A stretch of DNA of 60,000 nucleotides from Nematostella vectensis. Its lineage: Eukaryota; Cnidaria; Anthozoa; Actiniaria; Edwardsiidae. The notes beneath the pieces are model-generated. The model was not told the origin of the DNA. It saw only the letters and a program-made list of their open reading frames with translations, and ran no database searches. The stretch is taken from the NCBI RefSeq assembly GCF_932526225.1, contig NC_064042.1:12909040-12969039 (forward strand). Reading direction: 5' to 3'. Positions 53,861-60,000 of the stretch are shown one piece after another (position 1 is the first letter of the stretch; every line of letters starts with the position of its first letter). A program made the position numbers and the translations under genes.

Positions 53861-55291
53861 ATGGCCAGTTGTTTGGGCTACAGTGCGGCTGTCACTGTCC
53901 TCTTCGCTATTTTAGCGGCCTATTATTACAAGAAAGCCACGGAACGCCATGTTATGTCGGTTTTGGATGGAATGCTTGCGCTGGAGAAGAGGTCCCGGGC
54001 AAGATTACAACAAGGACCACGTCCAAGGATAGCCATCGGTTTTGAGGCAACAGTTGACCTCTCGCTGAATGCCTTAGAGCTCTTGAAAGCTATTGGAATT
54101 GCCCCGCCGGCCAGGATGTACCCCCACGATGCCATAGAAAATGAGACAGCACTGGCAGAGACCTTTGCTTATTTTTATGCTCACAGTGTGGCATCTTCTA
54201 GATATGTTGCCAACAAAGAATTGTTTCGGAAGCTCTCAAACCTGGCCCGAAAGCTGGAAAGCACAAGGGCGATCATTGGTGGTACTGCTGTTGCTTTTGC
54301 GATAAGGTTTGCAAAGGAGCAATGTGATACTGTGGTGGCTGGTCGAATGACAAAAGCTACCGTTGAAGATCTGCTACCTGGAAACATCACCATTATTGGC
54401 AGCCAGGTACCAGAAGATGATATTCACCTCTTGCTGGAATTTCCTGGTGATGAACCCTGGGGTGAATTTACCTCACAGAGAGCGAATCGCATGGTACTGC
54501 ACAGCGATGAGCATAACCCTTACTTCACTGCTCTTGAAGACCTCAAAACCAACACAGAACAGGTTAAACCAAATGTAGTTGTGATCGGTGGACTACATAT
54601 GATGGACAACTTCCCTTATAAGGGCAATCAAAGAATAGAGCGCTTTACAGAGCTTTCAAACTACCTTGGCTCGCTTGAAAAAGAAACCAAGATCCATTTT
54701 GAGATGGGAGTTTTCCATGAGTTTGAGTTGTTTTCAAATCTATTAGAGTATGTTTTTCCCTATTCTGACTCAATAGGCATGAATGAACAGGATCTCCCAA
54801 ATCTCCTAAGTATGCTGAAATTCAACAACATCACAAAAGTTTCTACTCAGAAGCCGAGAGTTGCTGTAGTCCTTGACCAAATGGGCCAAGTCTACACCTT
54901 GTTACGCTCAAAAGAGCTACACCCCAATCAGCGTCATGTCACTAGAATTCACCTCCATACTTTGGCATTTCAAGCTATGCTCACAACAAAAGGAACCTGG
55001 GAAAATGCCAAGAGTGCAACAGCAAAAGCCTCGCTGACAGCCACCCGACATGTGTGTGGCTCTAGATATATCGAGACCCATAAATCCAAGGTTTTGATGG
55101 ATGACTCGTTCTCTCTAAGTGTGACTCAGAATAGTAATCGGGTGCCATTCAATGCAGAGAATCCTGTGTCCTGTTGGGAGGAGAAAGATTACGAGTTCTG
55201 CGTGGCACCGGTTTTAGTGTGCACTGAGATCAAACAAACTGCTGGTGGAGGAGACAATATCTCAGCTGGGGGTCTTTCCGTACAGTCTTAG
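53861..55291 (+). CDS. ADPGK: ADP-dependent glucokinase
   Basis: A 476-residue protein that phosphorylates glucose using ADP, member of the ribokinase-like ADP-specific kinase family (first glycolytic step from ADP; the metazoan enzyme is ER-associated). A hydrophobic segment at residues 7-22 (VTVLFAILAAYYY preceded by few charges) is a probable ER signal anchor. Conserved blocks: IGFEATVDL near 57-65, VVIGGLHMMDN near 241-251, HFEMGVFHE near 279-287, and the catalytic GGGDNISAGGL at 462-472 with D465 as the expected base. Length is normal for the family. The whole CDS is one exon, unlike vertebrate ADPGK, so this lineage has lost introns or the gene is an old retrocopy. Divergent from the WD40 gene. 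Confidence 0.95.
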   Translation: MASCLGYSAAVTVLFAILAAYYYKKATERHVMSVLDGMLALEKRSRARLQQGPRPRIAIGFEATVDLSLNALELLKAIGIAPPARMYPHDAIENETALAETFAYFYAHSVASSRYVANKELFRKLSNLARKLESTRAIIGGTAVAFAIRFAKEQCDTVVAGRMTKATVEDLLPGNITIIGSQVPEDDIHLLLEFPGDEPWGEFTSQRANRMVLHSDEHNPYFTALEDLKTNTEQVKPNVVVIGGLHMMDNFPYKGNQRIERFTELSNYLGSLEKETKIHFEMGVFHEFELFSNLLEYVFPYSDSIGMNEQDLPNLLSMLKFNNITKVSTQKPRVAVVLDQMGQVYTLLRSKELHPNQRHVTRIHLHTLAFQAMLTTKGTWENAKSATAKASLTATRHVCGSRYIETHKSKVLMDDSFSLSVTQNSNRVPFNAENPVSCWEEKDYEFCVAPVLVCTEIKQTAGGGDNISAGGLSVQS

Positions 55292-56282
55292 GTTTTCTTA
55301 GATGAAATGCATTAAGCCTGAATGGGAATCTTTGATAAGGGGAAGGGGTGTATGTATAATTTTCAGATCTTTTGTATTTGCACTGCAGTGTGAGTATATA
55401 TATTCAATATTTGGGCTGTAGCCCTGGGGTGGAGCACGTCACCCACATAATGTTTATATGCCCCCTATACTTTCTAGTCTGTAGCATTTCTGTGGAGATT
55501 CAGCAGAGATGGAACAATCAATGTTTTGTCCACACAGAAAATGGAGGAACCAAAAATTGAGACGAGGGAGAGACTGCCCATCTGGATCTTTGGTCTTTCT
55601 GTGCTGAAACTCCACAGAAACACTTGCTTCACGTACTTTTTTCTGTTTCTGTATCATGCCCAACCCCAATATTTTGAGGCCTGCTTCAGCTGTTATTTAC
55701 AGCAGTCTCAGACATAGTGTTATTGGGTTTTTTAGTGAACTTTGAAAAAAAACTCCTTACCCTTTAGATGGTATACAGTAAAATGGGCAAAGATAACTGC
55801 ATCTTTCGCCCCAAAAACTCTATAACGACTGCATTTTTTTTAAACACATTCATAGACTTACTGCTAATTTGAAAGAGTTGGCAGGTATTATATATAGATT
55901 CATCATTCATTACAAAACTATTTGCAGCAGTCAATAATTTGGATCTTATAGGAAATAACCATTGTGAATGGTAAGGTACCATCTGTATCATTTACAATTG
56001 ATTATTTTTATTTTTCCTTTGAATAACACTATTGAGCATGTTTTTGGGAATGGTGAAACTGGCAGGGGCGGATCCAGGAGCTCCAAAAAAGAGGGTTCGA
56101 AGTAAGGGTTTCAAGAAAGGGGGGCCAGATTCAATGTTCTTTTAGTATTTCCTTATATTACTTGTTATTTTTAGGGTAAATATCTGAAAATACCGGCCCA
56201 CCCCTAAATCTGCCTCTGGCTAGATTCACTAGAAAGTGAAATGCTACCCTCTTAGGATAAATATTATAGTTTATTATTATTA
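55292..56282. other. Convergent intergenic region with a MITE
   Basis: Non-coding DNA between ADPGK (+) and the methyltransferase (-). An imperfect inverted element lies at about 56066-56220 ('ggggcggatccagg' against 'aatctgcctctgg'). No other feature. Confidence 0.55.
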
Positions 56283-57347
56283 TCACTTTTGAGTTTTCTT
56301 TGATGCAGAAATAATGTTTATTTTTGCGGTCATTTTCCTATCATCTACAGTGTTTATAATATCCTCAAATCCTCCATTTTCCAATGCGTTGGTATAATCA
56401 TCCATATGCCAAGAACTTGCGTACTTGAAATATCCTTCATCAGTGACTTTTTGCAAGCGTTCAGGGGCTAGTGTTGTTACCATGACACCCCCAGGCTTTA
56501 ATACTCGATTAAGTTCTCTTATTGCCAGTGGAATATCAGGCCAGAAATAATAACAATTAGTGTGAAATATGCCATCAAAGAAGTTTTTCCCATAAGGAAG
56601 GTTGATTACGTCAGCTTGTACAATTTCCAGTTTTCCTGACTTGATTTCTGTGGCAAATGCTTGATTGGTCAACGATAACTGAAATTAAATTTTAAAAATG
56701 GTTAAGTAATAATTAAATAAAAAGTGAAATAGTTTGATGGTTTCTACACCTCCCCAGCTTTACCCTTTTTGTATAGAATTGTTAGGCCCTAGCCTGGAAT
56801 GCAGGCCTTTACCCAATGTTTTCATGGTGAAAAAACCAGCCTCGAGTGTTTCGTAGCCTCCATCTTGGATTTATAGTGTAAATGAATTTTTTTTTCCCAG
56901 AACATAGGTGTTAAAGAAGGCCAATCACAACATCATTTTATGCTCCCACTCAATGGGGAGACCTACAAAGCATGCATTTTTATCACCCAATTTTAGTGAG
57001 TAACCAAGATATATTCAATCAAATATCAGCAATAGAATTATATCAGACTTCATTTGTAGATTGTCATGTTGAAGTTTCCTTGCAGGAGAAGCTGATTGAT
57101 ATTCTTAGAGCCCCAAGATATATAGTAAATAAATGGAACTAACTACCATATGTGGCTTGAAGCTTACCACAATACTAGAAATGTCCACACCATACACTTT
57201 CCCGCTCCCTTCCTTCACCCTTCTTAGAGCAGCTGCAAGACCAACCCCAGGGCCAAAACCAACTTCTAGGATTCTGTGGTTGGGCTGAATACCAAGTGTT
57301 TCCACTGCCTGGTGCTCCAGTATTTCATTGTGGGTTTTTAGTTTATT
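56283..57347 (-). CDS. Class I SAM-dependent methyltransferase, 3' two exons
   Basis: Two exons are clear: 57168-57347 and 56283-56678, both in phase 0 with good splice sites (TTTAG|AAT, GTG|GTAAGC, TTTCAG|TTA). Together they encode 191 residues with motif I EVGFGPGVG, the acidic end of strand 2 (YGVDIS), motif post-I/II VQADVINLPY and FDGIFHTNCYYFW, and a LNRVLKPGGVM loop, as in the Methyltransf_11/UbiE-like group. The substrate cannot be told. The first exon(s), upstream of 57347 on the minus strand, were not found and may lie beyond the LINE or outside the window. Confidence 0.85.
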
Positions 57348-58154
57348 CTAAATAGAGCAGAATAGAGAAAATGTCAACTTTATCTACAGTATAACAATTT
57401 AAAGACTTATTCTTGATAGCTGGAAAGCCTGTGGATAAATATGTGCTTAAACATGAACATGCACTATAAAAGGGATGTGTAGTAGGCAAGCTGTTATTTG
57501 TCATTTGACTTCACTAAGTGCAGAGTAACGTAGAAGGAAGCCAGAAAGCTATAATGAGTTCAAAATTGGCTAAAACACACCATTAAAGTAATAACACTCT
57601 ATTAACTAGCCTTTCGTTTAATCAAAACAAAAAATAAGAGAGGGCTACATAAGTTTTGAGGTGATGGATTTTGCAAATTTGTTGTTTGTTGTGCACGCAC
57701 CTAAATGACAAAATTTTAAATTAGCGCAGTTTTTGAAATTTGTTTTTGAACTGAAATGGTGAGCGCTGTTTGATTTGTTAAGGAGGCTCGTTAGTAATTC
57801 TTTATCACATTTTTTTCATTTTACAAATTATAAAATTGACATCTAGTAGTCTCAAATATCATCCGATTTCATTCATGTTTTCATATAATAATATTTAATC
57901 ATCTGTTTTTGATGGGTTACTGTTTTATTTTATTTATCGGTAACCGATTTAAAGTTATTTAACATATGAACAGACCAGTAGTTTATGAACTTTCCAACAT
58001 ATTTCCAAAAAAAAAAACAGATCCTTTATCTTTTAATTTGTGGAGAGACATGACTGATTAGGCATGATGGGGATCGTAGTGGTAATTCTAAACTAACCGT
58101 GTAATTTTTTTTTGTCTGCATACTCCATTTTCTACCTTTGCTTCGGGCAACATT
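57348..58154. other. Probable methyltransferase intron, no feature recognised
   Basis: AT-rich DNA upstream of the visible methyltransferase exons. I could not find a convincing 5' exon here. Confidence 0.4.
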
Positions 58155-58320
58155 GTTGTGGACCTGGGAGACATTTGCATGTGTATAGAGACATTTCTCT
58201 ATTGTTATTTGGCAAACTGGTAACACAATCTTGAAATAAGTTTGCTACATAACAATAGAGCGCCCTGTTATTCCCTTGTGAAATGTCTCTGCACGTGCAA
58301 ATGTCTCCAAAATCCACAAC
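58155..58320. mobile_element. Hairpin MITE, 166 bp
   Basis: The left arm GTTGTGGACCTGGGAGACAT pairs with the right arm complement GTTGTGGATTTTGGAGACAT, and pairing continues inward past 'tttgca.gtg.a.agagacattt'. Most of the element can fold on itself. Non-coding. Confidence 0.8.
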
Positions 58321-58559
58321 ATGAATTATTAGAGAAACTGTTTCTAATTCTAGCAGTTTTAGAGGCCCTCACTCAATAAAGTCTAGTTGTAAATGACTAC
58401 TTCGAGTGAGCTTGCGAAAAAGAGGGCAGAGTACATACATAAGAACATTCACTACCATACTATAATAACTTTATTTACAGAGGGTGGCACTTAATAGTGT
58501 AATACACTAGTAAACTTGTGGCCCTCAAAACTCATACATACAAATAATACAATATAAAA

Positions 58560-58665
58560 TCTATATATATATATATATATAAAATCTCTATTTACAATAC
58601 AAATTATAAAAATACTATTCCCACCCAGACCAAAAGGAGAAAAAAAAAAAAAAAAAAAAAAAAGA
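58560..58665. repeat. (TA)n and poly-A tracts at LINE 3' end
   Basis: A TA run at about 58565-58580 and an A run of over 20 at about 58640-58663 lie just beyond the stop of the minus-strand RT ORF, in its 3' UTR. Confidence 0.8.
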
Positions 58666-58690
58666 TTAAATAAAGAAAATAAAATATGAG

Positions 58691-60000
58691 TTAATTCGAA
58701 ATATTAAAATGATTTAAAAGTAATTGTTCATTAAGATATTTATGACGGAGAGCGTTCTTAAAAGAGCTTATATTAGGCAGTTTCTTTATGCTGGCTTCTA
58801 AATTGTTCCATTTATGGATGGCATTTACTGTAAACGTTTTCCCACCTTCGGTTTTTCTAGTATACTTTGGAGTTATAAAATTCAGTCCTGAGAAACGAGT
58901 ATTTCTATTATGAAGTGTATTGTTCAGCTTAAGAGTTTCAATTAGATATTCGGGCACCATCAGTTGTAGCCTTTTAAAGAGAATAGAACACATTGAGATG
59001 TGATTGTCCAGATAGAAAGGCAGCCATTGAAGTCTATTAAACAACGGTACTGAGGGTGCTCTGGGTTCAGCGTTGAGTATTAGACGTGCAGCTCTTTTTT
59101 GTAGAGTTAGAAATCTTGACAAACAATCCTTAGTTGATGCTGTTTGCCAAACAGTCCCAGCATAGCTAAACAAAGGTTTGATCATGGCATTATAGAAATT
59201 TGTTCTTTGTTTGAGGGGTAGACAACCTTTGATCTTATTTAGTACGCCGATTCTTCCTGCAATTTTCTTGTATGTCCTTTCAGCGTGATCCGAAAAGGTC
59301 AATTTACTGTCCACATCCAGTCCAAGGAGTCTTACTGATTCCACTGATTCAAGGGTGTTTCCATTAGATGTCGAAATGGATAATTTACTGTGTGGTGCTT
59401 TCTCTCCAAGGCGTTTACCAGTCACAAGTAGTGATTTTGACTTCGTCTCATTTATTGGAAGTTTGTTGCAATTGGTCCATACTTCCACATCCCTCATCAC
59501 TGAATTAAGAGTGTTCTCTAAATTGGAAGTATTATTGACATCGGTTGAAAACGAGATAGTAGTATCATCCGCATAAAGATCTATCTTCACTTTAGGTGAA
59601 CTAATATGAAAAGGAAGATCGTTGATGAATAAAACAAAAAGCAAAGGGCCAAGAATGCTTCCTTGAGGAACTCCATGTTGTATAACAGAAAGATCTGAGT
59701 CCACGCCGTCAATAGAAACAAATTGTCGCCTTCCCCGTAGATAGGATTCAAACCATGACGTAGTGTTCTTGTCTAAACCATAGGCTTTCAGCTTTGACAT
59801 CAAGATAATATGGTCAACCATGTCAAAAGCCTTTCGATAATCAATAAGGAGCATACCACTTACACAGTTCTTATCCAATTGAAAGAGGAGATTATCTACT
59901 ACTTTAATTAATGCTGTCTCAGTTCCATGATGCCTGCGGAACCCAGATTGACTTGCATATAATAATTTGTTTTCGACAAGATAATCATAAAAATGATTGT
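58691..60000 (-). CDS. LINE (CR1/L2/jockey-type) reverse transcriptase ORF, partial
   Basis: The minus-strand frame is open from the right edge (60000) to a stop at 58691; the in-frame ATG at 59878 is internal. RT motifs in order: GFRRHHGTETAL (edge), DYRKAFDMVDH, GVPQGSILGPLLFVLFINDLP (shared with the RNA-dependent polymerase fold), catalytic YADDTT, then LLGLDVDSKLTFSDH and the LQKRAARLI/NRLQWLPF tail typical of CR1/jockey-group elements. No frameshift is visible in about 437 codons, so the insertion is recent. The endonuclease and 5' end are outside the window. Inserted upstream of the methyltransferase exons. Confidence 0.94.
   Translation of the reverse strand, partial: NHFYDYLVENKLLYASQSGFRRHHGTETALIKVVDNLLFQLDKNCVSGMLLIDYRKAFDMVDHIILMSKLKAYGLDKNTTSWFESYLRGRRQFVSIDGVDSDLSVIQHGVPQGSILGPLLFVLFINDLPFHISSPKVKIDLYADDTTISFSTDVNNTSNLENTLNSVMRDVEVWTNCNKLPINETKSKSLLVTGKRLGEKAPHSKLSISTSNGNTLESVESVRLLGLDVDSKLTFSDHAERTYKKIAGRIGVLNKIKGCLPLKQRTNFYNAMIKPLFSYAGTVWQTASTKDCLSRFLTLQKRAARLILNAEPRAPSVPLFNRLQWLPFYLDNHISMCSILFKRLQLMVPEYLIETLKLNNTLHNRNTRFSGLNFITPKYTRKTEGGKTFTVNAIHKWNNLEASIKKLPNISSFKNALRHKYLNEQLLLNHFNISN

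Noticed and set aside
58132-58317. 61-codon ORF as first exon of the methyltransferase
   Set aside because: It lies within a self-complementary MITE and shows no methyltransferase-like sequence.

Overview
The window looks like genomic DNA from an animal, most likely an anthozoan cnidarian (sea anemone or coral). It is AT-rich, its split genes have GT-AG introns, and the products are metazoan (NUDT18, ADP-dependent glucokinase, GAPR-1-like CAP protein, class A GPCRs). There is a non-LTR retrotransposon, many short hairpin MITEs with poly-G/poly-C runs, and a GC-rich gene cluster of a kind I remember as common in cnidarian genomes. The species cannot be fixed from the sequence alone.

Layout. 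Positions 1-20449 are a head-to-tail tandem duplication of about 7.99 kb: two nearly identical complete units (1-7986, 7987-15977) and a third, older and partial one (15978-20449). Each unit has an intact NUDT18-like gene (+) followed tail-to-tail by the 3' exons of a WD40-repeat gene (-). In units 1 and 2 the WD40 gene is cut inside an exon and joined to a GC-rich 2.3-kb remnant of a virus-like or transposon-like element. The remnant carries three decayed genes and sits exactly on the duplication junction. In unit 3 the WD40 gene continues intact.

Positions 19290-52970 (-) hold that WD40 gene. I could assemble it by eye as 25 exons whose splice phases all agree: 2241 coding bases, 746 residues. 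Its introns contain nested genes and repeats: a class A GPCR and a broken paralogue (intron 13), a CAP-family gene with TATA box, 5'-UTR intron and poly(A) signal (intron 6), a 2.7-kb CACTA-like element, LINE fragments, several MITEs, and minisatellites. Two minisatellites are built from the end of an exon plus its own 5' splice site (exon 12, 42-bp unit, about 30 copies; exon 4, about 120-bp unit), so authentic splice donors have been tandemly multiplied.

At 52971-53860 a short divergent intergenic region with a 24-bp minisatellite separates the WD40 start (-) from an intronless ADPGK gene (+, 53861-55291). Two exons of a class I SAM-dependent methyltransferase (-) and a LINE with a long reverse-transcriptase ORF (-, running off the right edge) complete the window. 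The genes do not form a pathway. The interest lies in the duplication architecture, the junction element, the splice-site minisatellites and the nested genes.
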